NCBI RefSeq assembly: GCF_006094275.1
Contig: NZ_CP034412.1
Coordinates: 2,728,001 to 2,792,000 of the forward strand
Direction: 5' to 3'
DNA: 64,000 nt
DNA from: Glutamicibacter creatinolyticus
GTDB lineage: Bacteria > Actinomycetota > Actinomycetes > Actinomycetales > Micrococcaceae
Shown here: in pieces, positions 25,160 to 34,597 of the stretch
Position numbering within the stretch: position 1 is the stretch's first letter
How the letters are laid out: every line of letters begins with the position of its first letter
Made by a program: the position numbers and the translations under genes
Notes under the pieces: generated by a model
What the model saw: only the letters and a program-made list of their open reading frames with translations
What the model was told of the DNA's origin: nothing
Database searches by the model: none

Positions 25160-26002
25160 CTAGATTTCCATCAGGTCCGCACCCACGGTGATCGGCCCGC
25201 TGAAGTCCTGCTGCGCGTCTTGCAGCCAAACCTGGTCGGGAACCTGCGGGGCACTGGGCACGAAATGTGAGAGCACCAGGTGCCCGACCTCGGCGCGGGC
25301 CCCCACCGCGCCCACATCCGTGGAGGCGGTGTGGGAGTCGATCAGGTGTTCGCGCAGCCGCTGCCCGTTGGAGCGTTGCAGCAGGGGATCAATGCTGGGG
25401 ATGTGCATCACCTCGTGCACCAGCACGTCGGCGCCGCGGGCCAGCTCCACCAGGGAGTCGCACGGCGTAGTGTCACCGGAAATGACGTAGCTGCGGTCCT
25501 CGGTGTCGATCCGGTAGGCCAGCGCCTCGATGGGCGGGTGGTTGACCCACGCCGCGGTGATCCGCACCCGCTCGTCTTCGAACACCAGGCCGGGCTCGGT
25601 GACGTTGCGGGCGCTGATCAGCGAGGCGAAGTCCGGCCGCCCCTCGTCCACGATGCGGATCTGCACGTCCCGGCGCGCGTAGTCCAGGAAGGAGTCCCAC
25701 ATGCTCTGCCAAGGGGCCGGGCCAAAGGTCTGCACCGGCCGGTCCAGATTGGCGCACCAGGCCAGGTGCAGCAGCGTGCCCACGTCCGCGTTGTGATCCG
25801 AGTGGTGGTGGGTGATCCCCACGGCGCGCAGCGAGTTGAAGGCCAGCCGGGCGCGTGCCAGTTGCCGGGCCACCCCGTTGCCCGCGTCGATGATGTAGGT
25901 GGCATCGCCCACGACGACCGCGTTGCATGCGGCATTGCGTTCGATCTTCGGGGTGGGCCCGCCCCCGGTGCCCAGCAGCACCAGCTTGCTCTTGGTGGTC
26001 AT
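25160..26002 (-). CDS. MBL-fold metallo-hydrolase (RNase Z-like), copy 1
   Basis: A 280-residue metallo-beta-lactamase-fold hydrolase with the metal motif HHHSDH ('GITHHHSDHNADVGTLLHL'). The late ligands are 'YVISGDTTPCDSLVELA', 'VLVHEVMH' and 'VGHLVLSHFVP'. The start at 26002 follows AGGCGG. It lies 44 bp downstream of the amino-acid ABC ATPase in the same direction, so it probably belongs to that operon. A clear paralogue sits at 38634-39659, next to an MFS transporter. In this subgroup the substrate is usually a small ester or lactone, but nothing here defines it. Confidence 0.87.
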   Translation of the reverse strand: MTTKSKLVLLGTGGGPTPKIERNAACNAVVVGDATYIIDAGNGVARQLARARLAFNSLRAVGITHHHSDHNADVGTLLHLAWCANLDRPVQTFGPAPWQSMWDSFLDYARRDVQIRIVDEGRPDFASLISARNVTEPGLVFEDERVRITAAWVNHPPIEALAYRIDTEDRSYVISGDTTPCDSLVELARGADVLVHEVMHIPSIDPLLQRSNGQRLREHLIDSHTASTDVGAVGARAEVGHLVLSHFVPSAPQVPDQVWLQDAQQDFSGPITVGADLMEI

Positions 26003-26046
26003 GATCCGCCTTTGGTTGTTCGTTGTTCTCAAATGCCTAGGAGCCG

Positions 26047-26844
26047 CTAATGGACATGGCGCAGGAAGTCGCGGGTGCGTTCATGGCTCGGGTCGTCGAA
26101 GACCTGGGCCGGGGGCCCGGATTCGAGGATCACCCCGTTGTCCATGACCACCACCTGGTCCCCGACCTCACGGGCGAACGCCATCTCGTGGGTGACCACG
26201 ATCATCGTCATGCCCTGGTCGGCGAGCGCCTTCATCACCTTGAGCACCTCACCGACCAGCTCGGGGTCCAGCGCGCTGGTCGGCTCGTCGAAGAGCATCA
26301 CCCGCGGCTTCATGGCCAGGGCCCGGGCGATGGCCACCCGTTGCTTCTGCCCACCGGATAGGGACGCCGGGTAGGCGTTCGCCTTGTTGGCCAGACCGAC
26401 CCGTTCGAGCAGTTCCATGGCCGTGGCCTTGGCTTGGGTGGCGTTGGACTTGCCCAGCAGGGTGGGAGCCAGGGTGATGTTCTGCAGCACGGAGTAGTGC
26501 GGGAACAGGTTGAAGTGCTGGAAGACCATGCCGATCTCCTGGCGCTGCCGGTCGATTTCCCGGCGGCGGCGCAGGTGCATCTGCCCGCCGCGCTCAAAGT
26601 AGGACAGCGTCTGCCCATCCATGGTGATCCTTCCGGCATCCACGCTCTCCAGGTGGTTGATGCACCGCAGCAGCGTGGACTTGCCGGACCCGGAGGGGCC
26701 GAGCAGGCAGGCGACCTGGCCTTCATTGACCTGCAGGTCCACGCCCTTGAGGACATGCAACGGGCCGAAGAACTTGTGCAGGCCGCGCACCGTGAGCAGC
26801 GGCCTCGTGCTGGTCGCTGACGGGGCGGAGGTGGAATGGGCCAT
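26047..26844 (-). CDS. Polar amino-acid ABC transporter ATP-binding protein (GlnQ-like)
   Basis: A 265-residue ATPase with Walker A '[17 protein letters not shown]', Q-loop '[18 protein letters not shown]', signature LSGGQKQR, Walker B '[20 protein letters not shown]' and '[20 protein letters not shown]'. These match the PAAT (GlnQ/HisP) class. An Arg-rich insert ('[17 protein letters not shown]') is present after the beta hairpin. It starts 2 bp after the permease stop and completes a three-gene importer with the permease and the lipoprotein upstream. Confidence 0.93.
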   Translation of the reverse strand: MAHSTSAPSATSTRPLLTVRGLHKFFGPLHVLKGVDLQVNEGQVACLLGPSGSGKSTLLRCINHLESVDAGRITMDGQTLSYFERGGQMHLRRRREIDRQRQEIGMVFQHFNLFPHYSVLQNITLAPTLLGKSNATQAKATAMELLERVGLANKANAYPASLSGGQKQRVAIARALAMKPRVMLFDEPTSALDPELVGEVLKVMKALADQGMTMIVVTHEMAFAREVGDQVVVMDNGVILESGPPAQVFDDPSHERTRDFLRHVH

Positions 26845-26846
26845 GA

Positions 26847-27707
26847 CTACACCGAGCCTTTCCGCTGGCCGCGGGCCAGACGTCGTTCCAGGAAGCTTTG
26901 CCCAATGGTCGCGATGCCGGTGACCACCAGGTACCAGAGGAAGGCAACCACGAGCAGCTCCAGGGTGCGCAGGTTGGTGGCGGCGATGTTTTGGGCTTCG
27001 GTCAGCAGGTCGCCGCCGGCGATGACCGAGACCAGGGAGGTCATCTTGATCATCGTGATGAACTGGCTGCCCGTGGGGGGAATGATGATGCGCAGCGCCT
27101 GGGGCAGGATGACCCGGAACATGGTGCGCAGTGGCCCCAGCCCCAGGGCGTTGGCCGCCTCCTGTTGGCCGGTGTCCACCGCGGAGAGCCCGGAGCGGAT
27201 GATTTCGGCCATGTAGGCCGCCTCGTTCAGCGCCAGCGCGATGATCGAGGCAACGAACGGGGTGATCAGGTCATTCATGTCCCAGCTGTACCAGAGCTCG
27301 CCGGTGATGGGGTTCAGCACGTCAATGCCCGACCAGAACAAGGAGATGTTCCCGACGAACAGGATCAGCAGCAGCAATGGGATGCTGCGCACGATGGCGA
27401 CGTACGCGAAGCCGATGGCCCGCAGAACCGGGTTCCGCGACAGGCGCATCAGCGCCACGATGAACCCAGCCACGACCCCGATGACCATGGAGATTAGCGC
27501 CAGCACAATTGTGTTCTTCAGTCCGCTCATGATGCTGGGGTAGGTCAGGTACTCGGCGATGGTGGAGTGATCCAGTGCCCGGTTGCCCCACAGGCCGCGG
27601 GCGGCCATGATCACCAGGGCAATCACCAGCAGCCCGGACACCAGCCGCCAGGGGTGGCGCTGGCGGGCCACCGGGTCCTTGAGCTGTGAAATCTCAACGG
27701 TGCTCAT
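26847..27707 (-). CDS. Polar amino-acid ABC transporter permease
   Basis: A 286-residue HisM/GlnP-type permease. Membrane helices include '[19 protein letters not shown]', '[17 protein letters not shown]' and '[18 protein letters not shown]'. The EAA loop is '[20 protein letters not shown]', followed by '[20 protein letters not shown]'. A longer extracytoplasmic loop ('[18 protein letters not shown]') is inserted before the core. It overlaps the binding-protein stop by 4 bp (ATGA). Confidence 0.92.
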   Translation of the reverse strand: MSTVEISQLKDPVARQRHPWRLVSGLLVIALVIMAARGLWGNRALDHSTIAEYLTYPSIMSGLKNTIVLALISMVIGVVAGFIVALMRLSRNPVLRAIGFAYVAIVRSIPLLLLILFVGNISLFWSGIDVLNPITGELWYSWDMNDLITPFVASIIALALNEAAYMAEIIRSGLSAVDTGQQEAANALGLGPLRTMFRVILPQALRIIIPPTGSQFITMIKMTSLVSVIAGGDLLTEAQNIAATNLRTLELLVVAFLWYLVVTGIATIGQSFLERRLARGQRKGSV

Positions 27708-28630
27708 TGGCCTGCCCCTGTCTCCTCATTCGCCTCGTCCTGTGGCGCATCCAGCGCCAGGTCCTGGATTTCCCATTTGGCCAGCAGTTCGTCCACGGTT
27801 CCCTCGGCCTGCATCACGTCCAGGGCGGACTGGATGGACTGCTTCAGATCGCGGCGGTCCTTGGCGGTGATGATGCCGATGGGCTGGCGCTGGTAGGTCG
27901 CTTCCCCGCCCATCTCGAAAACCTTGCTGGTCGCCTTGTTTTCGGCGATGTACCGCATCACCGGGGTGTTGCCCAAAAACGCTGCGGTGCGTCCGGCCTG
28001 CACGGAAAGCCGTGCATCACCCGGGGCGGAAAACTGGTTGATCTCGATCGGCTTCTTGCCCTCCTGCAGGCACTTGTCGTTTTCGTCCTCGGCCAGCTCC
28101 AGCTGAACCCCGCCGCGGACGATCGCGATCGACAACCCGCACAAATCAGCGGCGGATTCGATGCCGTGGGGGTTGCCGCGCTGCACCAGCGGGGAGGTGG
28201 CCTGGTTCATGTAGTTGGAGAAGTCCACGACCTGGGCCCGCTCCTGGGTGTCGCCGATCAGGTCAATGCCGGCGTCGATCTGCTTGGATTTCACTGCCGG
28301 GATCAACCCGGCGAACGGCAGCTGCTTCCAGCGGATCTCCACCCCGAGCAGGTTGCCGATTTCTTCGACCACGTCGACGTTGATTCCCTGGTAGCCCTTG
28401 TCCGCCGGGAAGTTCATGGGCGGTGAGGCCAGTTGCGAGCCGAAGACCAGGTAGCCGCGCTCCTTGACGCTTTCGGGCAGCGGCACCACCTCGGTGTAGG
28501 CCTGCTGGGCACCGGCGCTCTGCGCCGGCTCGGTCCCGCCCTCGCGCAGCACGACGCAGCCGCTGAGCCCCAGGGTCAGGGCCAGCGCGCCGGCCAGGGC
28601 CGCAACGAGGCGTGATGATCGATGAAGCAT
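27704..28630 (-). CDS. Amino-acid ABC transporter substrate-binding lipoprotein
   Basis: A 308-residue SBP_bac_3 lipoprotein. The signal peptide 'LVAALAGALALTLGL' ends in lipobox LSGC (Cys25). The mature domain has 'YLVFGSQLASPPMNFPADKG', 'INVDVVEEIGNLLGVEIRWK' and 'IDAGIDLIGDTQERAQVVDF', the usual order for periplasmic-binding type III. It is the first gene of the leftward transporter operon and is divergent from an IclR gene, with a palindrome (28658-28682) between them. The ligand is probably a polar amino acid or related acid (family inference). Confidence 0.9.
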   Translation of the reverse strand: MLHRSSRLVAALAGALALTLGLSGCVVLREGGTEPAQSAGAQQAYTEVVPLPESVKERGYLVFGSQLASPPMNFPADKGYQGINVDVVEEIGNLLGVEIRWKQLPFAGLIPAVKSKQIDAGIDLIGDTQERAQVVDFSNYMNQATSPLVQRGNPHGIESAADLCGLSIAIVRGGVQLELAEDENDKCLQEGKKPIEINQFSAPGDARLSVQAGRTAAFLGNTPVMRYIAENKATSKVFEMGGEATYQRQPIGIITAKDRRDLKQSIQSALDVMQAEGTVDELLAKWEIQDLALDAPQDEANEETGAGQ

Positions 28631-28657
28631 GAAAACCCCTGACTTCGCAGAGCGAAA

Positions 28658-28682
28658 ATACTTTTCGGTGTGCGTAAAGTAT
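28658..28682. promoter_or_regulatory. Inverted repeat ATACTTT-N11-AAAGTAT, probable IclR operator
   Basis: Perfect 7-bp arms separated by 11 bp, centred 40 bp upstream of the transporter operon start and 74 bp upstream of the divergent iclR start. The spacing puts the two half-sites near two helical turns apart, as expected for a dimer or tetramer. It is the only strong symmetry in this divergent region. Confidence 0.65.
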
Positions 28683-28743
28683 GATTGTGACCGTCGTCTC
28701 AGGTCAAGAGGCGGCGTTGATGTTTCTTTGCGGAAGGATTCCG

Positions 28744-29496
28744 ATGCCCGTGCCCCATGACTCCCCCACGGGAGTACAGTCCTTCGCCCGCGGGTTGAGC
28801 GTGATCAAGGCATTCACCGGTTTTCCACTCACCCTGAGCGAAGTCGCCGAACGCACCGGCCTGGCCCCGGCTGCGGTGCGCCGCTACCTGGCCACCCTCA
28901 CCGAGCTTGGCTACCTTGCGCAGCACGGGTCATTGTTCAGCGCACGGGCCAAGCTGCTGGAGCTGGCCCAGCCCTACTTGACGGCCAATGAAACCGCCCG
29001 CAAGGCCGAACCGATCCTGCGTCAGCTCTCGGACACGGTCAACGAAACCGCCACCCTCACCCAATATTCCAACGGGGAGGTCATTAACGTGCTGGCCACC
29101 CAGACCACCCAGGAGCTGGCGATCCAGGTCAATGCCGGACGCCACCTGCCCGCCTACTGCACCGCCATGGGGCGGGCCATGCTTTCCCTGTTGCCCGCCG
29201 AGGAGGCCCGGGCGGTCATTGAGTCCTCGACCCGCATCGAATTGACCTCGCGCACGTTGACCGACAGCACCCAGATCATGGAGCAGATCGAGCTGGCACG
29301 GCAACGCGGATACTGCTTCGTGGAAGAAGAACACACCCTGGGCATCCGCACACTGTCCGTTCCCCTGCAGCTGCCCCAGGGGCCGCTCATCGCCCTGAGC
29401 GCGCCCACCCCGACCGCACGGGAGGACCGGGAGAGCTACCTGCAGCGGGTGCTGGAGCCGCTGCAGCTCGCGGCCTCCCGGATGCGGGCCGAATAA
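28744..29496 (+). CDS. IclR-family regulator divergent from the amino-acid transporter
   Basis: A 250-residue IclR protein. The HTH is 'LTLSEVAERTGLAPAAVRRY' with 'LATLTELGYLAQHGSLFSAR', and the effector domain includes 'LPAYCTAMGRAMLSLLPAEE' and 'GIRTLSVPLQLPQGPLIALS'. The ATG at 28744 follows GGAAGGA; an in-frame start at 28681 would overlap the operator. Related proteins (PcaR/KdgR type) respond to small organic acids. Likely target: its own promoter and the operon 25160-28630. Confidence 0.9.
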   Translation: MPVPHDSPTGVQSFARGLSVIKAFTGFPLTLSEVAERTGLAPAAVRRYLATLTELGYLAQHGSLFSARAKLLELAQPYLTANETARKAEPILRQLSDTVNETATLTQYSNGEVINVLATQTTQELAIQVNAGRHLPAYCTAMGRAMLSLLPAEEARAVIESSTRIELTSRTLTDSTQIMEQIELARQRGYCFVEEEHTLGIRTLSVPLQLPQGPLIALSAPTPTAREDRESYLQRVLEPLQLAASRMRAE

Positions 29497-29613
29497 CCGG
29501 TTAATAATTGCCGTCTGCAACCACTTTTCAGGTGCCGCCATCCCCGGACATGATGAACTTAGATGCAGTCCGCGTGCCGGCGACCCCGCTTCCGACCCCT
29601 TCCAAGGAGGATC

Positions 29614-29994
29614 ATGTCCACCCATGAACGCAGCCGCCTGGCCCGGTGGCTCCTGCCCCGCGGCAAGGAACCTGACCCGCGCTTCACCCTGGCCAATGAG
29701 CGCACGTTTTTGGCCTGGATCCGCACGTCCCTGGCCTTCCTGGCTGGCGGCATCGCCCTGGAGGCCTTCACCGCCGCGTCCTTCTCCACTCCGCTGCGCA
29801 CCTGGCTGGCGCTGATTGTCATTGGCATCGGCATGCTGATCGCCGGCGGAGCGGCCTTCCGCTGGCTGCGGGTCGAGCGCCGGATGCGTGAGGACTCCCC
29901 GCTGCCGGTTCCGGCGATCGTGCCGCTGCTGGGGTTCGGGGCGGTGGCCGCGGCGGTGGCGGCCGTGGCAATGATCCTGGCCAATGGCTTCTAG
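29614..29994 (+). CDS. DUF202 membrane protein (YidH-like)
   Basis: A 126-residue protein with the DUF202 signature 'RFTLANERTFLAWIRTSLAF' followed by three membrane helices ('LAGGIALEAFT', 'WLALIVIGIGMLIAGGAAF', 'FGAVAAAVAAVAMILANGF'). Function is not established for this family. The ATG at 29614 follows AAGGAGG. It forms a two-gene unit with the next DUF202 gene (21 bp gap). The 117-bp gap before it shows no further gene. Confidence 0.88.
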   Translation: MSTHERSRLARWLLPRGKEPDPRFTLANERTFLAWIRTSLAFLAGGIALEAFTAASFSTPLRTWLALIVIGIGMLIAGGAAFRWLRVERRMREDSPLPVPAIVPLLGFGAVAAAVAAVAMILANGF

Positions 29995-30015
29995 GCCACC
30001 GGGGAGGCAGGACTC

Positions 30016-30348
30016 ATGAAGGATGTGCGCATTTCTGATCCCGGGCTGCAGCCCGAACGCACCGTGCTGGCCTGGGGCCGCACCCTGATCTCCTTCCTGG
30101 TCGTCAGCGCCGTGTTCCTGCGTTGGCTGCCGCATTACGGGCAGTCCCTGCTGGTGCTGGTGGGGATTGCCGCGCTGGTCGCCGGCGGCATCTTCCTCTC
30201 CCAGCGCCGCCGCTACCGGCGGATGGCCCACGGGCTGGAGGCCGGAAGGGTACAGGCCGACGCGGTGGCCGTGTTCGCCACCGCCGCGGCCACCCTCGCG
30301 TTGGGAGCCACGGCCCTGGTTCTGCTGCTCGGTCCGCTGCTGCGCTGA
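30016..30348 (+). CDS. DUF202 membrane protein, second copy
   Basis: A 110-residue protein starting with the shorter DUF202 form 'GLQPERTVLAWGRTLISFLV', then two further helices ('SLLVLVGIAALVAGGIFL', 'AAATLALGATALVLLLGPLL') with a basic loop 'SQRRRYRRMAHGL' between. Actinobacteria often encode such a long/short DUF202 pair together, which suggests a heteromeric complex (inference). GGAGG lies upstream of the ATG. Confidence 0.88.
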   Translation: MKDVRISDPGLQPERTVLAWGRTLISFLVVSAVFLRWLPHYGQSLLVLVGIAALVAGGIFLSQRRRYRRMAHGLEAGRVQADAVAVFATAAATLALGATALVLLLGPLLR

Positions 30349-30460
30349 CCCCCCGGGGCGCGGTGTCCTTTGATGACCGGGACGTTGTTCGCCTGGCGGC
30401 ACACTGGATAATCTGATCTGGAATGGGCCGCCGGCCCACGCCAATCCGAAAGGACCGAGA

Positions 30461-31069
30461 ATGAAGATTGCAGTGTACGGAGCCACCGGGGCCGTGGGCA
30501 GCCAGGTGGTCGCCGAAGCCCTCTCCCGCGGACACGAGGTCACCGCGGTAACCCGTTCGGGAACCTCGGTCCAGGGCGCCACCGCGGTGAGTGCCGAGCT
30601 CTCCGATGCGGGCACCTATCGCGAACTGGGCAAGAACCATGACGCAGTGGTCATCGCGGTGCCCCCATCACGCACCGGAGGGGACCACCAGGAGTACCTG
30701 GATGCCTTCGAGGAAATCACCGAAACCCTGGTCCCGGCCCGCCTGCTGGTGGTCGGCGGCGCCGGGGCAACCGAGGTTGACGGGGTGCGTCTGCTGCAGA
30801 CCCCGGACTTCCCCGACGCCTACAAGGCCGAGGCCGAGACCAGCGCGCAGGTCTATGACATGTTCACCTCCGTTTCCGGGATCACCTGGACGGTGGCCGC
30901 CCCGGCCCCGGAAATCGCCTCCGGCCGCCGCACCGGCAGCTACAGCCTGGGCACCGATTCCCCGGCCGGGGACTTCGTCTCCACCCAGGACTTCGCGGTG
31001 GCGATCCTCGATGAGCTGGAGAGCCCGGCCCATGAGAACCGCCGGATGACCGTGGCCAGCCAGAAGTAG
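30461..31069 (+). CDS. NAD(P)H-binding Rossmann protein (YwnB/NmrA-like)
   Basis: A 202-residue atypical SDR. The dinucleotide motif is 'KIAVYGATGAVGSQVVAEAL', with 'RGHEVTAVTRSG', 'HDAVVIAVPPSR' and 'LVPARLLVVGGAGATEVDGV'. There is no YxxxK catalytic pair, as is usual for the YwnB/NmrA group, which includes sensors and reductases. AAAGGA precedes the ATG. Transcription probably ends at the hairpin 31076-31113. Confidence 0.85.
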   Translation: MKIAVYGATGAVGSQVVAEALSRGHEVTAVTRSGTSVQGATAVSAELSDAGTYRELGKNHDAVVIAVPPSRTGGDHQEYLDAFEEITETLVPARLLVVGGAGATEVDGVRLLQTPDFPDAYKAEAETSAQVYDMFTSVSGITWTVAAPAPEIASGRRTGSYSLGTDSPAGDFVSTQDFAVAILDELESPAHENRRMTVASQK

Positions 31070-31075
31070 GCGCGC

Positions 31076-31113
31076 GGGCATGCCGGGTGTGATCTGGAAT
31101 ACCCGACATGCCC
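31076..31113 (+). terminator. Hairpin after the Rossmann-protein gene
   Basis: Arms GGGCATGCCGGGT and ACCCGACATGCCC pair over 13 positions with one mismatch and a 12-nt loop. The structure starts 7 bp after the stop codon. There is no U-run, so it would be a GC-rich, tail-less terminator of the kind common in actinobacteria. Confidence 0.6.
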
Positions 31114-31185
31114 GGCCCGGGCCCGGGTGACTATTGTGGAACCCAGGACTATCCATCATTTTTCGCCCCACGAGGTATTTTCCCC

Positions 31186-32850
31186 TTGAAGCAACGCACC
31201 GCCCGCTCCCGGCGCCTGGCCCTTGGCGCGCTGTCCATCCCGTTGAGCCTGGCCGTGCTGGCCGGATGTTCCAGCCCCACCAGCCCCTCCCCGCAGGGCG
31301 AATCGGCGGACCCGGTCACCGGCGGCACACTGATCTACGCCTCCGGGGACGCCGAACCAACCTGCCTGGACCCGCACGTGGGCGGCAACTACCCGCAGGC
31401 GCTGGTGGCCTCGCAGTACCTGGAGACGCTGTTCACCAAGGACGCGAACGGCCAGATCGTGCCGTGGCTGGCTGAGTCCACGAAGGTGTCCGAGGACGGG
31501 CTGGTGCGCACCATCACCGTGCGTGACGGCATCACCTTCCACGACGGCACGAAGCTGGGCGCCGAGGCGGTCAAGGCCAACATCGAGCACCTGCAGGACC
31601 CGGACACCGCCTCCTCCACCGGGTACCTGGCGGTGGGCAAGGTCGACCAGATCAAGCTGGTGGACGAGCGCACCGCCGAACTGCACCTGTCCACCCCGGA
31701 CAACGCGCTGCTGGAGTCGCTGTCCATGCCGTGGACCGCCATCCAGTCCCCCAAGGCGCTGGAGCGCGAGCAGTCCGCGAACTGCGCCTCCCCGGTGGGC
31801 ACCGGCCCGTTCAAGGTCGATTCCTGGGACCGCCAGGACGCGGTGCACCTGGTGCGCAACGAGGACTATGTCTCCCCGGCTCCCCAGCAGGGGCGCGAAC
31901 AGCAGGGCGCCTACCTGGACGGGATCACCTGGCGCTTCATCCCGGAGGCCGCCACCCGCTACGCGGCCCTGTCCTCCGGCGAGGTCGACGTGATCGACAA
32001 CGCCCAGCCGGACACCATCTCCTCGGCCGAGGGCGCCGGGCTGGGGCACCTGGACGCCCCGCGCCCGGGCGCCTCAAACCGCATTGAGCTGAACAGCGCC
32101 AAGGCCCCGTTTGACGACATCAAGGTGCGCGAGGCGTTCATCCGCGCGCTGGATGTGAACGCGGGCATCGACGCCCTGTTCTTCGGCACCGCCCCGCGCA
32201 GCTACTCGCTGCTCTCCTCCGTGGAGCCGCTGGGCATCTCCCAGGAGGCGCTCTTCGCCCCGGACGTGGCCAAGGCCGAGCAGCTGCTGGACGAGGCCGG
32301 CTGGAACCAACGTGACGCCGAGGGCTACCGGGTGAAGGACGGCAAGCGGCTGAGCGTCAGCTTCCCGGTGTCCACAAACCAGTCGGTGCCGGCCGAACAG
32401 TCCCTGTTCGAACAGATCCAGGCCTCGGCGAAGAAGGTCGGAATCGAAGTGAAGATCAACCTGCTGGACCTTTCCAGCTGGTACGGGGCACTGGCCAAGC
32501 ACGAGTACAACCTGGTCTCCGCGCCGTACACGAAGGTCGGGCCCAGCGTGCTGCGCATCCTCTACCATTCGGACTCCACCGTGCCGGCCCCCTCGGGCTA
32601 CTTCGCGAACAACGCCCAGCTCAAGGACCCGCAGATCGACCAGCTGCTGACCGAGGCGGAGCAGACCGAGGATGAGGCCGAACGCGCCGAGAAGTACCGC
32701 AAGGCCCAGGAGCTGATCCTGGGCGGCTACTACGTGCTGCCGCTGTACGACCAGCAGAACCACTTCCTCTACGGCAAGGACGTCAAGGGCATGGGCGCGA
32801 CCACCGCGGTCTCCACCCCGGTGTACTACGACGTGTTCCTGGACCGCTAG
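31186..32850 (+). CDS. Dipeptide/oligopeptide-type ABC substrate-binding lipoprotein
   Basis: A 554-residue SBP_bac_5 protein. It starts at TTG 31186 (GAGG about 10 nt upstream). The signal peptide 'LALGALSIPLSLAVLAGC' has lipobox LAGC. The mature domain shows 'GGTLIYASGDAEPTCLDPHV', 'VRTITVRDGITFHDGTKLGA' and 'PVGTGPFKVDSWDRQDAVHL'. The frame is open 26 codons further up but without a signal peptide or ribosome-binding site. It is the first gene of a four-gene importer operon. The ligand could be peptides, nickel chelates or glycosides; the family is broad. Confidence 0.9.
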   Translation: MKQRTARSRRLALGALSIPLSLAVLAGCSSPTSPSPQGESADPVTGGTLIYASGDAEPTCLDPHVGGNYPQALVASQYLETLFTKDANGQIVPWLAESTKVSEDGLVRTITVRDGITFHDGTKLGAEAVKANIEHLQDPDTASSTGYLAVGKVDQIKLVDERTAELHLSTPDNALLESLSMPWTAIQSPKALEREQSANCASPVGTGPFKVDSWDRQDAVHLVRNEDYVSPAPQQGREQQGAYLDGITWRFIPEAATRYAALSSGEVDVIDNAQPDTISSAEGAGLGHLDAPRPGASNRIELNSAKAPFDDIKVREAFIRALDVNAGIDALFFGTAPRSYSLLSSVEPLGISQEALFAPDVAKAEQLLDEAGWNQRDAEGYRVKDGKRLSVSFPVSTNQSVPAEQSLFEQIQASAKKVGIEVKINLLDLSSWYGALAKHEYNLVSAPYTKVGPSVLRILYHSDSTVPAPSGYFANNAQLKDPQIDQLLTEAEQTEDEAERAEKYRKAQELILGGYYVLPLYDQQNHFLYGKDVKGMGATTAVSTPVYYDVFLDR

Positions 32851-32867
32851 GGTCCACCGGGCAACCG

Positions 32868-33803
32868 ATGATGGGTACGCTGCGGTGGCTGGGCCGACGG
32901 CTGGGCGGGGCGCTGGTGGTGCTGTGGCTGGTGGCCACCGCCATCTTCCTGGGCATCCGGCTGATCCCCGGGGACCCGGCCGAGGCGATCATGGGCGGTC
33001 CCGGCTCCCAGGCCTCCGCCGAGGCGCTGGCCGCGGCCCGCGCCGAGTACGGGCTGGATCTGCCGTTGCCGGCGCAGTACCTGATGTTCCTGGGCAAGCT
33101 GGTGCGCCTGGACTTTGGCACCTCCTATTCCCTGAAGGACCCGGTGCTCACGGTCATGGGCGAGGTGCTGCCCTCCACCCTGGTGCTGGCGCTGCTGGGA
33201 CTGGTGCTGGCCTGGGTGCTGGCGCTGGTGTTCGCCGCGCTGTCGCTGCGCGCCAACCGGTTCGGTGAACTGCTGGGCAACACGGTGGAGATCGTGGCCG
33301 CCGCGGTGCCGCACTTCTGGCTCGGCGCGGTGCTGATCATGGTGTTCTCCACGATGCTGGGCTGGTTGCCGGCGGTGGACAACGGCAGCGCGGCCGGGCT
33401 GCTGCTGCCGGTGCTGACCCTGGCCCTGCCGCTGGCCGGGTTCCTCACCCAGCTGATGCGCGATTCGCTGGCCTCCGCGTTTTCCAGCCAGTTCGCGCTG
33501 GCCGCCCGCGCCCGCGGGGCCAGCCGGCTGCAGCTGTTCTGGCGCCACGGGCTGCGCCACGCCGCGCTGCCGGCGCTGAGCCTGACCGGCTGGGCGTTTT
33601 CCTCCCTGCTCTCCGGGGCCGTGGTGGTCGAAGCCGTGTTCGCCCGCCCGGGGCTGGGCCGGGCGCTGCTCTCCGCGGTGCTCTCCCGCGACATCCCCAT
33701 GGTCACCGGCATCGCCTTGTTCTCCGCCGCCAGCTACATGGTGGTGATGGCCGTGACCGAGGCCGTGGAACGGCTGATCAACCCGGCCGGGGTCCGGGCA
33801 TGA
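32868..33803 (+). CDS. Peptide-type ABC permease (DppB-like)
   Basis: A 311-residue permease. The first helix 'ALVVLWLVATAIFLGIRLIP' is followed by 'GDPAEAIMGGPGSQASAEAL', the DppB/OppB hallmark before the periplasmic helix 'AARAEYGLDLPLPAQYLMFL'. The EAA loop is 'ARARGASRLQLFWRHGLRHA', and the last helices include 'GAVVVEAVFARPGLGRALLS'. It overlaps dppC-like by 4 bp. High GC with strict G/C third positions. Confidence 0.92.
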   Translation: MMGTLRWLGRRLGGALVVLWLVATAIFLGIRLIPGDPAEAIMGGPGSQASAEALAAARAEYGLDLPLPAQYLMFLGKLVRLDFGTSYSLKDPVLTVMGEVLPSTLVLALLGLVLAWVLALVFAALSLRANRFGELLGNTVEIVAAAVPHFWLGAVLIMVFSTMLGWLPAVDNGSAAGLLLPVLTLALPLAGFLTQLMRDSLASAFSSQFALAARARGASRLQLFWRHGLRHAALPALSLTGWAFSSLLSGAVVVEAVFARPGLGRALLSAVLSRDIPMVTGIALFSAASYMVVMAVTEAVERLINPAGVRA

Positions 33804-34597
33804 GCCGGCTGGCGAAGCTCGGGACCGGGGTGTTCCTGGTGCTGCTGGTGGTGCTCGCGCTCTTCCCGCAGTGGCTGGCCCCGGGCGACCCGCTGGCGGT
33901 GAACCCGGCCGAGGCGTTCCAGGCCCCGAACCTGCACCACGTGATGGGCACCGACGAATCCGGGCGCGATGTGCTCACCCGGATCGTGCACGGCGCCCGG
34001 GACTCGCTGTTCATCGGGGTGGCGGCCACCACACTGGGCATGGGCATCGCGGTGCTGCTGGGCACCGCCGCCGCCCTGTCCCCGCGCTGGCTGGACGAGG
34101 CGATCCTGCGGGTGCTGGAGGCGCTGTACGCGATTCCCTCGCTGCTGATGGCGCTGCTGATCATCGCGTTTACCGGCCCCGGGGTCGGTCCGGCGATCGT
34201 CGCGGTGGGCCTGTCGACCGCGCCGGGCTACGCCCGGCTGGTGCGCAGCCAGATCCGCACCCTGAAGGCCTCGGAAATGCTGGAGGCCGCCACCGTGCTG
34301 GGCCGCGGCACCCTGGCCAAGGTGCGCAACCACCTGCTGCCCAACGCCCTGCGCCCGCTGCTGGCGCTGATCACCCTGGGGGTGGGCCAGGCGGTCATCT
34401 GGGCCTCGGCGCTGTCCTTCCTGGGGCTGGGCACTCCCCCGCCGGCCCCCGAATGGGGTGCGATGCTCGCCGCCGGTCGCACCTACCTGCACCTGGCCTG
34501 GTGGTTGAGCTTCTTCCCGGGCCTGGCCATCGTGGTTGTGGCCGCCGGGGCAACGATGATCGGCCGGGCACTGGGCGGAAAGGTGAACGCGGCATGA
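33800..34597 (+). CDS. Peptide-type ABC permease (DppC-like)
   Basis: A 265-residue partner permease. N-terminal helix 'GVFLVLLVVLALFPQWLAPG' is followed by 'HVMGTDESGRDVLTRIVHGA', the conserved DppC periplasmic motif. The core has 'RDSLFIGVAATTLGMGIAVL' and EAA loop 'EAATVLGRGTLAKVRNHLLP'. It is slightly shorter than E. coli DppC but complete. It overlaps both neighbours by 4 bp (ATGA). Confidence 0.92.
   Translation: MSRLAKLGTGVFLVLLVVLALFPQWLAPGDPLAVNPAEAFQAPNLHHVMGTDESGRDVLTRIVHGARDSLFIGVAATTLGMGIAVLLGTAAALSPRWLDEAILRVLEALYAIPSLLMALLIIAFTGPGVGPAIVAVGLSTAPGYARLVRSQIRTLKASEMLEAATVLGRGTLAKVRNHLLPNALRPLLALITLGVGQAVIWASALSFLGLGTPPPAPEWGAMLAAGRTYLHLAWWLSFFPGLAIVVVAAGATMIGRALGGKVNAA

Noticed and set aside
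33871-34593. Long upstream extension of the fused peptide ABC ATPase
   Set aside because: It is the shadow of the dppC-like permease in another frame. The ATG at 34594 overlapping the permease stop is the natural start.
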